NCBI GenBank assembly: GCA_006844705.1
Contig: SPJS01000198.1
Span: forward strand, 1-64,000
From: Methylococcaceae bacterium
GTDB lineage: Bacteria; Pseudomonadota; Gammaproteobacteria; Methylococcales; Methylomonadaceae
DNA length: 64,000 nucleotides
Direction of reading: 5' to 3'
Position numbers and translations under genes: made by a program. Each line of letters opens with the position of its first letter. Within the stretch, counting starts at the first letter, position 1. The notes beneath the pieces were generated by a model. That model had not been told where the DNA came from. It saw only the letters and a list, made by a program, of their open reading frames with translations, and did no database searches. Positions 38,138 through 47,709 of the stretch are shown here, in pieces.

Positions 38138-38563
38138 TTACATTTCTATCATATTTAAAGTCACTTCTTCGAGATGGCCCTGTTGAAATTGAAATCCGCG
38201 CATTTCCAGTACACCTTTGGTGTTCAACGAGATAATCAGCAATAGAGACTCAGGGTAGGAAAGCTGCTGCAGATCAACGCTGGATGGAAAGGCGGGAGCG
38301 TTGGGGTGTGAATGATACACGGCCCATAATTCTTCATCACGATCCCGTATGGTTTTCATGGCAGTAATTTGTTGTTGAGGGTCCAGCAAAAAACGCCTGT
38401 CAGGCGTTTCAGCAACATTCGAGACAGGATAGCAATGATGGGCGGTATTGCCCTTGCCTCCCACTAATCCGCAGATCTCCTGATCGGGTGATTGCTGTGC
38501 CAAATGGAGTAATTGGGTGGCAAGTTTTCTGGGGATAAATAATTCTTGTTTGTGCATGGTCAT
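38138..38563 (-). CDS. JAMM/MPN metallopeptidase (M67 family)
   Basis: A 141-residue single-domain zinc peptidase of the Mov34/MPN/PAD-1 fold. The zinc site is complete: Glu29 in DQEICGLVGG, His84 and His86 in VYHSHPNAPAFPSSVD, with Ser94 and Asp97. Bacterial members cut ubiquitin-like proteins or cysteine-carrier protein tails in sulfur metabolism. No ThiS/MoaD-like partner is in the window. It is the last gene of the hemA-prfA-prmC operon, 7 bp after prmC. Confidence 0.88.
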   Translation of the reverse strand: MTMHKQELFIPRKLATQLLHLAQQSPDQEICGLVGGKGNTAHHCYPVSNVAETPDRRFLLDPQQQITAMKTIRDRDEELWAVYHSHPNAPAFPSSVDLQQLSYPESLLLIISLNTKGVLEMRGFQFQQGHLEEVTLNMIEM

Positions 38564-38570
38564 GATTCAA

Positions 38571-39407
38571 TTATGGCTTGCTGCCCACGGTGGCACGGGG
38601 ATGGCCGGCCAGGTCTTTGTGAGTCGATATATTTTGGTATTTGTATTTTTTAAATAAGGCCTGAACTTCATTTTGTTGCTGGTAGCCATGCTCAAGCATG
38701 ACGAGCCCACTCTTTTGCAGGTAAATGGCAGACTGTTGCAGGATGTGCTTGATATCAGACAGCCCCTGTTGGCTCGAAACCAGGGCTGATTTTGGTTCAA
38801 ACCGCACGTCCCCCCGGGTTAAGTGAGGGTCTTCCGCATCAATATAGGGCGGGTTGCTGATAATCAGGTCAAAGTTCTTGTCGTTGATGTTTTCCAGCCA
38901 GTTTGAATGAATGAATGTTATGTTTTGGATATTCAGTTTACGTGCATTTGACTCAGCAACATCGAGTGCTGACGGGCTGACGTCGCAGGCGGTAATCCGG
39001 CAATCCGGGCGTTCTGCCGCTAACGTAATGCCGATAATGCCGGAGCCTGTACCCAAATCGAGAATGTTGAGCGGGTGTTTAGGTAACAGGGATAAGCTGA
39101 GTTCAATCAGCAGTTCGGTGTCCGGGCGCGGGATGAGTACCTCCGTCGTTACCTGAAATTCACGCGACCAAAATTCGCGCGTCCCGGTCAGATAGGCAAC
39201 AGGCATACCGTGTTGACGTTCAGCGATCAGGGAAGAAAATGTAGTGTAAGTGGCAGCTTCCAATAACTTCTCCGGCCAGGCGCGTAAAAAACTGCGCGGC
39301 TTGTCAAGACAATGGCAAAGCAATACTTCGGCCTCCAGTAACGGGGTGTCGGAACTCGCAGCCAATTGCTCGGTGGCTTGAGCTAGCGCCTGCTGAATAT
39401 CGGTCAC
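38571..39407 (-). CDS. prmC: Peptide chain release factor N5-glutamine methyltransferase
   Basis: PrmC (HemK; 278 residues) methylates the Gln of the GGQ motif of release factors. SAM motif [17 protein letters not shown] is near residues 115-130, and the substrate-binding NPPY is at 185-188. The N-terminal helical domain binds the release factor. It overlaps prfA, its substrate's gene, by 4 bp, a widely conserved pairing. Confidence 0.96.
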   Translation of the reverse strand: MTDIQQALAQATEQLAASSDTPLLEAEVLLCHCLDKPRSFLRAWPEKLLEAATYTTFSSLIAERQHGMPVAYLTGTREFWSREFQVTTEVLIPRPDTELLIELSLSLLPKHPLNILDLGTGSGIIGITLAAERPDCRITACDVSPSALDVAESNARKLNIQNITFIHSNWLENINDKNFDLIISNPPYIDAEDPHLTRGDVRFEPKSALVSSQQGLSDIKHILQQSAIYLQKSGLVMLEHGYQQQNEVQALFKKYKYQNISTHKDLAGHPRATVGSKP

Positions 39408-40489
39408 TCGTTGCCCAACTGGGTTAGCAGTTCTGCCTGATGTTCGTTGATCAAGGGATGAACCACATGCTCCAAACTACCCTGCATTATGTCTTCCAGT
39501 TTATACAGCGTCAGGTTTATGCGGTGATCTGTCATGCGCCCTTGCGGGTAGTTGTAGGTGCGGATGCGTTCCGAACGGTCACCACTGCCGATTTGCAGTT
39601 TGCGGTTTTCTGCCTGCTCTGCACTTTGCTTTTCCTGTTCGGCAGCAAGCAGGCGTGATTGCAGCAGGGACATTGCACGCGCCCGGTTTTTATGTTGCGA
39701 ACGTTCATCCTGACATTCCACTACAACACCGGTCGGAAGATGGGTGATGCGAATTGCCGAATCTGTTTTGTTGACGTGCTGACCGCCGGCGCCAGACGCG
39801 CGGAATGTGTCGACTTTAAGATCAGCCGGGTTAATCTCGATTTCATTGACGCTGTCTACTTCCGGCATCACGGCCACGGTGCAGGCAGAGGTGTGGACAC
39901 GGCCTTGCGATTCCGTTTCCGGCACCCGTTGTACACGATGCGCACCGGATTCAAATTTCAGTTGAGAATACACGTTTTGTCCACTTACCCGCATGATGAC
40001 TTCTTTGTAGCCGCCATGTTCTCCGCGGTTTTCATTGATGATTTCAATGTTCCAGCCCTGCTTTTCGGCATAACGCTGATACATTTTTGCCAGATCACCG
40101 GAGAAAATAGCCGCTTCATCGCCACCGGTTCCGGCACGAATTTCCAGAAAAATATTGCTGTTGTCATTCGGGTCTTTGGGTAACAGAAGAATTTGCAGTT
40201 CATGCTCAAATTGTTCCTTGAGCGTGTTCGCGTGCTCAATTTCCTCTTTGGCCATTTCGCGTAAATCCGGATCGCTGTCCTTGGCCATGTCCTGTGCTGC
40301 CTCAAGGTTTTCCTCGTTTTTCTGAAAACGGGAATAACAGTCGACTACCGGGTCAAGCAGAGAATATTCCTGGCTGAGCGAGCGAAATTTATTCTGGTCG
40401 TTCTGAACTTCCGGCTGGGAAAGCAAAACAGCGATTTCATCAAAACGGTCTTTCAGGCCGTCCAGTTTGTGGATTATGGACTCTTTCAT
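39404..40489 (-). CDS. prfA: Peptide chain release factor 1
   Basis: RF1 (361 residues) ends translation at UAA and UAG. The GGQ motif is residues 235-237 in [15 protein letters not shown], Gln237 being the PrmC target. The stop-codon reading PxT motif is PET at 190-192 in [19 protein letters not shown]. It overlaps hemA by one base and prmC by 4, forming a tight operon. Confidence 0.97.
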   Translation of the reverse strand: MKESIIHKLDGLKDRFDEIAVLLSQPEVQNDQNKFRSLSQEYSLLDPVVDCYSRFQKNEENLEAAQDMAKDSDPDLREMAKEEIEHANTLKEQFEHELQILLLPKDPNDNSNIFLEIRAGTGGDEAAIFSGDLAKMYQRYAEKQGWNIEIINENRGEHGGYKEVIMRVSGQNVYSQLKFESGAHRVQRVPETESQGRVHTSACTVAVMPEVDSVNEIEINPADLKVDTFRASGAGGQHVNKTDSAIRITHLPTGVVVECQDERSQHKNRARAMSLLQSRLLAAEQEKQSAEQAENRKLQIGSGDRSERIRTYNYPQGRMTDHRINLTLYKLEDIMQGSLEHVVHPLINEHQAELLTQLGNE

Positions 40490-41742
40490 TATTGTTTCAG
40501 TTTGAATATTTCACGTGCCGCGGCAATCAGGTCATGGCGCTCATTGGCACCGGCCTGACGCAGTTGTGCACTGGGGGTGTGGATCAGTTTATTGGTCAAT
40601 GTGTGCGCCATTTTTTGGACTACCTCTTCAGCATCAGCGCCATTTTTCAACTGTGAGACCGCTTTTTGCAAAGCCTCGTCACGCAGGTTTTCCGCCTGCT
40701 GCCGGTAAGCAGTGATCGTAGTCTGAGCGCCTTGTGCGCGTAGCCAGGAAAGAAAATGCTGAACTTCCGAGTCGATGATTTCTTCAGCCTGTTCTGCTGC
40801 ACGGCGACGGGAATCCATGTTTTCATTAATGGTATTTTGCAGATCGTCAACAGTATAAAGGTATACATCCTTGAGTTGCTCAACTTCGGATTCAATGTCG
40901 CGTGGGACGGCTAGGTCAACCATGAAAATTGGCTTGTGCTTGCGTTGTTTGATGGCGCTTTCCACGCGTCCTTTGCCCAGAATAGGCAGGGTACTTGCCG
41001 TGGAGGAGACGACGATATCAGCTTCAGCGAGATGTGAGGGTAATTCGGCTAACGCAATCGCATACCCGTTAAACTGGCTGGCTAACTGGTGTGCTTTTTC
41101 ATAAGTACGGTTGGCGATAATGATCCTGCCGATTTGTTTTTGATGCAAATGGCGTGCAGTTAATTCTATTGTTTCGCCCGCACCTATGAGTAAGGCGGTT
41201 TGTTCGCTAAGCTTATCGAAAATCTGTTGGGCCAGTTGTACGGCAGCAAAAGCCACGGATACCGGGCTGGAACCGATGGCAGTATCAGTACGGACTTTTT
41301 TAGCCGCAGCAAATGTGTGATGAAATAATCTGCTAAGGTTTTTACCCAATGTGCCAGCATCATTAGCAGCTTGATAGGCGGTTTTCATTTGCCCCAGGAT
41401 TTGCGGTTCACCCAGAATCATGGAGTCAAGACCACTGGCGACACGGAACATATGACGGATTGAGTGGTCATCAAGATAGTTATATAAATATGGGGTGAAA
41501 TCCGCCGGGGCAATGTTTTTGTTTTGTGCCAACCAGTTGATTAGGGTATTTTGGTCGGCTGAAGCGGCATGGCAATAGAATTCTGTCCTGTTGCAGGTAG
41601 AAAGGATGGCGGATTCGCTAATCTCATTTTGTTGCCATAAACTTTGCAGAGAATCATTTAATATTTCCGCAGGAAAAGCCAGCCTTTCGCGAATCGCGAC
41701 TGGAGCGGTGTTATAATTGATCCCAACGGCAAGAAAAGTCAT
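40489..41742 (-). CDS. hemA: Glutamyl-tRNA reductase
   Basis: HemA (417 residues) reduces glutamyl-tRNA to glutamate-1-semialdehyde with NADPH, the first step of haem synthesis in this pathway. The nucleophile is Cys50 in [14 protein letters not shown]. The NADPH domain has [16 protein letters not shown], and [13 protein letters not shown] follows. It heads the minus-strand operon, divergent from the TPR lipoprotein gene across 120 bp. Confidence 0.97.
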   Translation of the reverse strand: MTFLAVGINYNTAPVAIRERLAFPAEILNDSLQSLWQQNEISESAILSTCNRTEFYCHAASADQNTLINWLAQNKNIAPADFTPYLYNYLDDHSIRHMFRVASGLDSMILGEPQILGQMKTAYQAANDAGTLGKNLSRLFHHTFAAAKKVRTDTAIGSSPVSVAFAAVQLAQQIFDKLSEQTALLIGAGETIELTARHLHQKQIGRIIIANRTYEKAHQLASQFNGYAIALAELPSHLAEADIVVSSTASTLPILGKGRVESAIKQRKHKPIFMVDLAVPRDIESEVEQLKDVYLYTVDDLQNTINENMDSRRRAAEQAEEIIDSEVQHFLSWLRAQGAQTTITAYRQQAENLRDEALQKAVSQLKNGADAEEVVQKMAHTLTNKLIHTPSAQLRQAGANERHDLIAAAREIFKLKQ

Positions 41743-41786
41743 GGAGCGAATTGCGAATAAAAACCGTTTATTCTAAATAGTTTACT

Positions 41787-41813
41787 GTGTTTGTCCAAAC
41801 AATAAGCAAACAC
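41787..41813. promoter_or_regulatory. Nested inverted repeat in the hemA / TPR divergent promoter region
   Basis: GTGTTTG (41787-41793) is inverse to CAAACAC (41807-41813), and TGTTTG also pairs with the CAAACA two bases after it. The repeat sits in the 120-bp gap between divergent start codons, where a regulator could control both. It could also be chance, as the arms are short. Confidence 0.3.
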
Positions 41814-41862
41814 ATTCTGCTAATCTTTAGTAATTAATATTCAAAACAGGTCGTTTGTCTTG

Positions 41863-43611
41863 ATGAAAAAATGGATAGCTTTATTTACGATATTGGTGAC
41901 TGGGTGTGCTACCCAGCCTGTTTCTAAGACAGAGGTTGCCACTCCTGCAGAAAATAACCCGCAGGAACAGACTAAAGTCGAACCGCTAGCAGCTGAGTCT
42001 GAAATAGAAAATATAGATTCTACAGCGATTGATCCACAGGTTATGTATTTGTTGATGGCTGCTGAGCTGGCTGGGCAAAGAAACCAGTACGCAGTGGCAT
42101 TAGAAGGTTATTTACAGGCAGCCAGGTCAGTCAATGACCCTCGCATTGCAGAACGGGCAGCCCGCATCGGTTTGTTTTTAAAAGACAGCGAACGAACTGA
42201 AGAGGCTGTTCATCTTTGGTTGGCGCAAGATGCGGAAAATTTGACGGCGAGAAAAATTGCTGTTTTGTCTGCCTTCAAGAAGGCTGACAAAGAGCAGTCG
42301 ATTCTTCAGTTAAAAGCGTTGTTTGATTTGAATCCTGCCGGAATTGAGTCTCTGTTGCAGGAAATCAGCAAAGCAATGGCAAAAGAAGGAAAAAGCCAGT
42401 TTGTATTTGATGTGTTGGATGAATTGCTGTTGAGTTATCCAGACAAAGCGGTTTTGTATTATATGCAGGGGAAACTTGCATCAAGTTGGCGGGATAACCA
42501 ATTGGCACACCAAAAAAATGCCAAAGCCCTTGCGCTACAGCCGAAGTGGAGTAAAGCCTTGGTTTTTCAGGCGCAACTGGCAGGGCGTGAAGGTAAATTA
42601 ACGGAGGCTGTGGAATATTTGCAGCAAGCATTGAAGGCGTCTCCTGATAATGTGAGAATTAAAAAAATGCTGGCTCAAGTGTATATTGATGACAAGCAGT
42701 ACGATGAGGCAGTCAAAGTTTATCAAGGTTTGCTCGCAACTCAACCGGAAGACGGAGAAAGTCAATTTGCCATTGCCTTGTTGAGAATGCAGCAAAAAGA
42801 ATATGAGCAAGCAGAAGCAGATCTCAAAAAGCTATTAATGAATCCGGCCTGGGTTGCTCAGGCAAGTTATTACATGGGGCGATTGGAAGTTATCAGAAAA
42901 AACCAGAATGAGGCTTTGATCTGGTTTGAGAAGGTAACTTCAGGGCCATTTCAGTTTGAAGCAAATGTCGCCGCAATTTCAATATTAATTGATCAGTCAG
43001 AATTTGATGTTGCATTATCGAAAATTGATAGTGCTGAACTCAGGTACCCCCAACATGCCGTGCGGTTAATTTTGTTAAAATCGGATTTATTGACGAAATC
43101 TGAAGATTATCAGGCGGCATTAGAGGTGCTGAATGAGGTGTTGATGCGGGATGCTGACAATCGTGATTTGCTTTATGCGAGGGCGTTGGTGGCAGAAAAA
43201 ATTGATCGGCTGGATGTGCTTGAATCGGATTTGTTAAAAATTCTACACATCAATCCAGATGATGCCGGAGCATTGAATGCGCTAGGCTATACCTTGGTTG
43301 ACAAAACACAACGGTATGAGGAAGCTGCAGTTTATATCAACAAGGCGCTTGCATTGAAGCCTGAAGAAGCGGTCATCATTGATAGTTATGGGTGGCTGCA
43401 ATTCAAGCTGGGTAATTACGCGAAAGCCTTGGAGAACTTACGAAAAGCGTATGAAAAATATCCAGAAAATGAAATTGCGATCCATTTGGCGGAAGTGCTG
43501 TGGGTGATGGGGGAAAAAGAACAGGCTAAGGAGATTATAAACAAGGTTGCAGTGGAAGCCCCTGATAATGAGTATTTGTTAGATTTTAAGAAGCGATTTT
43601 TTCAAAAGTGA
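41863..43611 (+). CDS. Tetratricopeptide repeat lipoprotein
   Basis: A protein of about 582 residues. The signal KKWIALFTILVTGC ends in a lipobox, so it should be a lipoprotein. From residue 50 to the end it is built of about a dozen TPR units (such as AQVYIDDKQYDEAVKVYQGL and LKPEEAVIIDSYGWLQFKLG). This gene between hemA and lolB is common in gammaproteobacteria, and its precise role is not settled; an envelope scaffold function is plausible. I start at ATG 41863, one codon after a TTG that opens the frame. Confidence 0.82.
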   Translation: MKKWIALFTILVTGCATQPVSKTEVATPAENNPQEQTKVEPLAAESEIENIDSTAIDPQVMYLLMAAELAGQRNQYAVALEGYLQAARSVNDPRIAERAARIGLFLKDSERTEEAVHLWLAQDAENLTARKIAVLSAFKKADKEQSILQLKALFDLNPAGIESLLQEISKAMAKEGKSQFVFDVLDELLLSYPDKAVLYYMQGKLASSWRDNQLAHQKNAKALALQPKWSKALVFQAQLAGREGKLTEAVEYLQQALKASPDNVRIKKMLAQVYIDDKQYDEAVKVYQGLLATQPEDGESQFAIALLRMQQKEYEQAEADLKKLLMNPAWVAQASYYMGRLEVIRKNQNEALIWFEKVTSGPFQFEANVAAISILIDQSEFDVALSKIDSAELRYPQHAVRLILLKSDLLTKSEDYQAALEVLNEVLMRDADNRDLLYARALVAEKIDRLDVLESDLLKILHINPDDAGALNALGYTLVDKTQRYEEAAVYINKALALKPEEAVIIDSYGWLQFKLGNYAKALENLRKAYEKYPENEIAIHLAEVLWVMGEKEQAKEIINKVAVEAPDNEYLLDFKKRFFQK

Positions 43612-44186
43612 TCCAGGTGCTGCATAAGCTTGGCTTGGTTTTGTGTGTGATGGGGCTATCCGGGTGTTCACAATTACATGTAGCGTCTGATCATGGGTAT
43701 CGTCTTTCACAGCAACAATTGTTGCCATTATCGGATCGATGGCGTCTGAAAGGAAGAATGGGCGTGATATCTCCGCAGGAATCTTTTTCAGCATCGGTCA
43801 ATTGGTCGCATGAGCCTGCATTAGAAACTATAGAGTTGTCAGGGCCATTGGGTCAAGGCGCGGTAAAAATAATCCTTGGCCAGCATAAAGTGAGCATAGA
43901 TGATGGCCATCAGTTGCAGGACTATACCGGGCATCCTGAGGATGTTTTTTCTCATTATTATGGTGTAGATTTGCCTGTTGAATCCTACACATATTGGTTG
44001 TCTGGGCAGCCAGATCCGCGTTATATATTTATAGAAAAAGAGCATGGGTTTCAGCAAAATGGCTGGGACGTTGAATATCAGGGAATGCAGCAAGTGGGAG
44101 AGAGGCTTTTGCCTAAAAAGCTTCGGATAAAAAATCAAAATGTCAAAGTAAAGTTTTTTATTGATCAATGGATAGTAACTCAATAG
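43608..44186 (+). CDS. lolB: Outer-membrane lipoprotein receptor LolB
   Basis: LolB (192 residues) receives lipoproteins from LolA and inserts them in the outer membrane. The signal GLVLCVMGLSGC ends in its own lipobox. The mature part begins with the beta-rich LSDRWRLKGRMGVISPQESF typical of the family. The start is a GTG at 43608 overlapping the TPR gene stop. Its 3' end overlaps ispE by 19 bp. Confidence 0.9.
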   Translation: MIQVLHKLGLVLCVMGLSGCSQLHVASDHGYRLSQQQLLPLSDRWRLKGRMGVISPQESFSASVNWSHEPALETIELSGPLGQGAVKIILGQHKVSIDDGHQLQDYTGHPEDVFSHYYGVDLPVESYTYWLSGQPDPRYIFIEKEHGFQQNGWDVEYQGMQQVGERLLPKKLRIKNQNVKVKFFIDQWIVTQ

Positions 44187-45052
44187 TGAATTCTGGTGAA
44201 GGCTGGGGAGAGGTCTGGCCGGCGCCTGCAAAAATCAACCTGATGTTGCGTATTGTGGGACGACGTGACGATGGATATCACCTGTTGCAAACAGTGTTTC
44301 AATTGGTGGACCTTTGTGATGGATTGATCTTTCGTTCGCTGGACGAAGATTGTGTCAAGTTGGCAAATCCGTTGCCTGCTGTCGCTGCTGAAGATGACTT
44401 GACTGTGCGGGCGGCAAAATTGCTAAAGCAAGAGACTGGGTGTGGCAAAGGTGTTTCCATCGAGATGCAAAAAAAGTTGCCGATGGGCGGGGGGCTTGGC
44501 GGCGGAAGTTCAGATGCGGCGACCACGCTGGTGGTCTTAAATCATTTGTGGGAGTTAGGTTTAAGTCAGCAAAAATTATTGGAGCTGGGGCTTCAGCTAG
44601 GTGCTGATGTGCCGTTCTTTATCTTCGGAAAATCTGCTTGGGCGGAAGGTGTCGGAGAGGAGTTGGTAGAAATCGACGTGCCGGAGAAATGGGTGCTGGT
44701 TGTGAAGCCAGATGATCATGTGAATACCGGCTTGATTTTTAATAATAAAAATTTGACAAGAAACAGTAAACCAATCACAATAGCGGACTTTCTTGCGGGC
44801 AGCTGTTCAAATGATTGCTTGAGCGTTGTTCGTGAGTTATATCAGTCGGTAGATGATGCTTTGTGTGAGCTGTCAAATTATGCAGAACCTAGGTTGACCG
44901 GGACTGGTGCCTGTGTATTTGCATTATTCGATAGTTATGAGGAAGCGTTTAGCGTGTATTCACGATTTCGATCGGATTGGCAGGTTTACTTGGCAAAAGG
45001 TGTGAGTAAGTCTCCATTGCTACAAAAGCTGAGTTCTAAGGCTGTTCTATAA
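44168..45052 (+). CDS. ispE: 4-diphosphocytidyl-2-C-methyl-D-erythritol kinase
   Basis: IspE (294 residues) phosphorylates CDP-methylerythritol in the MEP isoprenoid pathway. The GHMP ATP loop PMGGGLGGGSSDAATT is at residues 105-120, WPAPAKINLMLRIVGRRDDG near 17-36 holds the substrate-binding part, and RLTGTGACVFALF is motif 3. It overlaps lolB by 19 bp, so it is coupled to it. The tRNA-Gln follows directly. Confidence 0.95.
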   Translation: MDSNSIVNSGEGWGEVWPAPAKINLMLRIVGRRDDGYHLLQTVFQLVDLCDGLIFRSLDEDCVKLANPLPAVAAEDDLTVRAAKLLKQETGCGKGVSIEMQKKLPMGGGLGGGSSDAATTLVVLNHLWELGLSQQKLLELGLQLGADVPFFIFGKSAWAEGVGEELVEIDVPEKWVLVVKPDDHVNTGLIFNNKNLTRNSKPITIADFLAGSCSNDCLSVVRELYQSVDDALCELSNYAEPRLTGTGACVFALFDSYEEAFSVYSRFRSDWQVYLAKGVSKSPLLQKLSSKAVL

Positions 45053-45053
45053 T

Positions 45054-45128
45054 TGGGCTGTCGCCAAGCGGTAAGGCACGGGGTTTTGATCTCCGCATAC
45101 CCAGGTTCGAATCCTGGCAGCCCAGCCA
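45054..45128 (+). tRNA. tRNA-Gln (anticodon TTG)
   Basis: A complete cloverleaf. The acceptor arm TGGGCTG (45054-45060) pairs with CAGCCCA (45118-45124). The anticodon stem CGGGG/CTCCG encloses TTTTGAT with TTG as anticodon, the T-loop is GGTTCGAATCC, and the CCA end is encoded (45126-45128). It lies 1 base after ispE and 39 bp before prs, so it is probably cut out of a shared transcript. Confidence 0.96.
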
Positions 45129-45167
45129 TTTATCTCCAAAACTTTATCTCTTAGGGAGTATTTTTTA

Positions 45168-46121
45168 ATGAGTGATGCCTCCTTTATGGTGTTCTCAGGA
45201 AATGCTAATGAAGCTTTGTCTGAAGGGATTGTTGGAAAACTGAATATGCGTCTAGGTATGGCGACGGTTGGCAGATTCAGCGATGGGGAGATAGTTGTAG
45301 AAATAGAAGAAAATGTGCGTGGGCAGGATGTGTTTGTTATTCAGCCAACATGCTCGCCAACAAATGAAAATTTAATGGAGTTGCTGGTGATTATTGATGC
45401 CTTGAAGCGTGCTTCGGCGGGGATCATAACTGCGGTGATTCCATATTACGGATATGCTCGTCAAGATCGTCGTTCGCGATCAGCCAGAGTGCCAATAACG
45501 GCGAGGCTAGTGGCGGATATGTTGGATAATGCGGGTGCAGATCGAGTGTTGACGGTTGATTTGCATGCGGATCAGATTCAGGGTTTTTTTGCGATCCCAG
45601 TTGATAATGTGTATGCATCACCTATATTGCTGGGAGATATTTGGCGTCAAAAGTATGATCGTTTAATGGTTGTTTCTCCTGATGTAGGAGGGGTGGTCAG
45701 GGCCAGGGCGTTGGCTAAAAGGCTGGATGATGCCGATTTGGCGATTATTGATAAGCGTCGTCCTAGAGCGAATGTTTCTGAGATAATGCATATTATTGGT
45801 GATGTCAGAGGGCGTACCTGCATTATAGTCGATGACTTGGTTGATACTGCTGGTACCTTGTGTAACGCAGCGGCTGCGTTGAAGGACAGTGGTGCGTTGA
45901 AGGTGGTGGCTTATTGTACGCATGCTGTGTTGTCAGGTGCGGCGGCGAACAATATTGGAAGTTCGGTGCTTGATGAGTTAGTGGTGACGGATACCATCCC
46001 GCTTACGGATGAGCTGAAGGCGGTGGGCAAAGTTCGTCAGTTAAGTATTGCTGAAATGTTGGCGGAAACCATACGTCGTATTGCGGTGGGTGAGTCTGTT
46101 AGCTCGCTTTATATAGATTGA
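45168..46121 (+). CDS. prs: Ribose-phosphate pyrophosphokinase
   Basis: Prs (317 residues) makes PRPP from ribose-5-phosphate and ATP for nucleotide, His and Trp synthesis. The PRPP-binding loop [19 protein letters not shown] is near residue 216, the ATP flexible loop is [19 protein letters not shown], and [16 protein letters not shown] is another signature. The order ispE-tRNA-Gln-prs-rplY-pth is usual in gammaproteobacteria. Confidence 0.97.
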   Translation: MSDASFMVFSGNANEALSEGIVGKLNMRLGMATVGRFSDGEIVVEIEENVRGQDVFVIQPTCSPTNENLMELLVIIDALKRASAGIITAVIPYYGYARQDRRSRSARVPITARLVADMLDNAGADRVLTVDLHADQIQGFFAIPVDNVYASPILLGDIWRQKYDRLMVVSPDVGGVVRARALAKRLDDADLAIIDKRRPRANVSEIMHIIGDVRGRTCIIVDDLVDTAGTLCNAAAALKDSGALKVVAYCTHAVLSGAAANNIGSSVLDELVVTDTIPLTDELKAVGKVRQLSIAEMLAETIRRIAVGESVSSLYID

Positions 46122-46154
46122 TTATGGCTTGCTAGGCAGGCTTTGGAGAACGAT

Positions 46155-46784
46155 ATGTCAAATATTTTTGAATTTATTGCGGAATCTCGGAGTGGATCGG
46201 GTTCAAGCATGGCTAGAGGTTTGAGGCGTGAAGGAAAAGTTCCTGCGGTTGTTTATGGGGGTTCTGTTGGGCCAGAAACGATAGCGCTTGATCATAATGA
46301 AGTTGAAAAACATCTTGAGCATGAGGCGGTATATTCGCATGTACTGGATGTGAAGGTTGATGGTAAGGTTCAGAAGGCCTTACTAAAGGCTGTTCAGCGT
46401 CATCCCGCAAAGCCTCAAGTTTTGCATATGGATTTTATGCGTGTTGATGCGACGCATAAGGTTAAGATGCATGTTCCTCTGCATTTTATTAATGAAGATA
46501 TATGTGTGGGAGTTAAAGCGGGAGGGGTGGTAACTCATTCTTCTGTAGATATTGAGGTGTCTTGCTTGCCTGGTGTGTTGCCAGAGTATTTGGAAGTTGA
46601 TTTAGCTGAGATTGAATTGGGTGGGGGAGTGCATCTGTCTGATATCTCTCTGCCGTCTGGTGTTGAAATTGTTGAATTGACACATGGTGATAATCACGAC
46701 TTGCCCGTTGCTCAAGTATTGAAAGGAAAGCCTGCGAAAGAAGAAGAGTCTTCCGAAGAAGGTGGGGGCGATTCAGAAGAGTAG
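46155..46784 (+). CDS. rplY: 50S ribosomal protein L25/general stress protein Ctc
   Basis: The long L25 form (209 residues) with an N-terminal 5S-rRNA binding domain and a C-terminal TL5/CTC extension. LRREGKVPAVVYGG is the rRNA-binding hallmark. The last 20 residues are acidic. I start at ATG 46155, since GGAG is seven bases upstream, and reject a TTG four codons earlier that overlaps the ribosome site. It is 5 bp from pth. Confidence 0.94.
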   Translation: MSNIFEFIAESRSGSGSSMARGLRREGKVPAVVYGGSVGPETIALDHNEVEKHLEHEAVYSHVLDVKVDGKVQKALLKAVQRHPAKPQVLHMDFMRVDATHKVKMHVPLHFINEDICVGVKAGGVVTHSSVDIEVSCLPGVLPEYLEVDLAEIELGGGVHLSDISLPSGVEIVELTHGDNHDLPVAQVLKGKPAKEEESSEEGGGDSEE

Positions 46785-46789
46785 ATGTA

Positions 46790-47344
46790 GTGATTAAGCT
46801 TGTCGTTGGCTTGGGAAATCCTGGTCGACAATACGAAAAAACCCGGCACAATGTCGGGTTTTTGTTTTTGGATCGATTGGTTTCAGGCTGGGAAAGTGAA
46901 GCACGCTTTAACGCGCTGTGTGCGAGTGTTTTTATTGAGGCTGACAAGCTGCTGTTGTTAAAGCCGCAAACATTTATGAATAAAAGCGGAGAGGCGGTAG
47001 GCAAGGTTGCAAGGTATTACAAAATTCAGCCATCTGAAATATTGGTAGTTCATGATGAGCTTGATTTTGAAGAGGGAGTGGTGCGGTTTAAGCAGGGCGG
47101 TGGGCATGCTGGGCATAATGGGTTGCGTGACATTATTGCTCATTTGGGAAGTAAAGAGTTTTTGCGTTTAAGGGTTGGTATTGGCCGGCCGTCAACAGGT
47201 AGTGTTGCTCACTACGTATTGTCTAAGCCTTCGGTGAATGGTCAAATTAAAATTAATCATGCATTTGAGAGTGTCGAGAAAGTAATGAGTGATGTGGTAA
47301 GTGGAAAGATTGGTGAGGTGATGAATCAGCTGCATCAAAACTGA
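46790..47344 (+). CDS. pth: Peptidyl-tRNA hydrolase
   Basis: Pth (184 residues) frees tRNA from dropped-off peptidyl-tRNA. KLVVGLGNPGRQYEKTRHNV at residues 3-22 includes the catalytic His (HNVG). FMNKSGEAVG and VVHDELDFEEGVVRFKQGGG with the catalytic Asp, then GHAGHNGLRDI, are present. The start is a GTG. A terminator-like stem lies inside the first 27 codons, over the conserved KTRHNVGF. Confidence 0.96.
   Translation: MIKLVVGLGNPGRQYEKTRHNVGFLFLDRLVSGWESEARFNALCASVFIEADKLLLLKPQTFMNKSGEAVGKVARYYKIQPSEILVVHDELDFEEGVVRFKQGGGHAGHNGLRDIIAHLGSKEFLRLRVGIGRPSTGSVAHYVLSKPSVNGQIKINHAFESVEKVMSDVVSGKIGEVMNQLHQN
46836..46869 (+). terminator. Terminator-like hairpin inside pth
   Basis: AAAAACCCG (46837-46845) and CGGGTTTTT (46855-46863) pair over 9 bp around a 9-base loop, followed by GTTTTT. 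It lies within the pth reading frame, about 50 bases after rplY ends. It has the form of an intrinsic terminator or attenuator. It may only reflect codon choice at conserved KTRHNVGFLFL. Confidence 0.5.
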
Positions 47345-47359
47345 CGGTATAAAAAAATG

Positions 47360-47388
47360 TTGACCTAAAACATAAAGTTGGACATAAT
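47360..47388 (+). promoter_or_regulatory. Sigma-70 promoter of the tRNA-Tyr-Gly-Thr-tuf unit
   Basis: TTGACC (47360-47365), a 17-base spacer, and CATAAT (47383-47388). The predicted start is near 47395, about 12 bp ahead of the mature tRNA-Tyr. The position and spacing are near ideal for a strong stable-RNA promoter. Confidence 0.75.
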
Positions 47389-47406
47389 GGCCTGCTTTAT
47401 AGCTTT

Positions 47407-47491
47407 GGAGGGGTTCCCGAGCGGCCAAAGGGATCAGACTGTAAATCTGACGGTTCTACCTTCGGAGGTTCGAATCCTCCCCCCTCCACCA
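47407..47491 (+). tRNA. tRNA-Tyr (anticodon GTA)
   Basis: An 85-base type II tRNA. Acceptor GGAGGGG (47407-47413) pairs with CCCCTCC (47481-47487). The anticodon loop CTGTAAA holds GTA. A long variable arm (CGGTTCTACCTTCG) is typical of tRNA-Tyr. CCA is encoded. Confidence 0.96.
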
Positions 47492-47511
47492 AATCTTTAA
47501 ATTTGAATACT

Positions 47512-47585
47512 GCGGGTGTAGTTCAATGGTAGAACTCCAGCCTTCCAAGCTGGTCACGTGGGTTCGATTCCCATCACCCGCTCCA
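47512..47585 (+). tRNA. tRNA-Gly (anticodon TCC)
   Basis: A 74-base tRNA. Acceptor GCGGGTG (47512-47518) pairs with CACCCGC (47575-47581). The anticodon loop CTTCCAA holds TCC. The T-arm is GGGTTCGATTCCC, and CCA is encoded. It is 20 bp after tRNA-Tyr. Confidence 0.96.
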
Positions 47586-47600
47586 TCTATACCGGAATTT

Positions 47601-47676
<76 letters not shown>

Positions 47677-47709
47677 TGTGTAATTGTTTGCAGGTAAGGT
47701 TTTAGAATA

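Noticed and set aside
39659-40183. Plus-strand open frame of 174 codons opposite prfA
   Set aside because: It is an antisense shadow of a strongly conserved gene and has no known domain.
40505-40520. TTTCACGTGCC as a parS site for ParB
   Set aside because: Only one half of the parS palindrome (TGTTTCACGTGAAACA) is present and it lies inside hemA.
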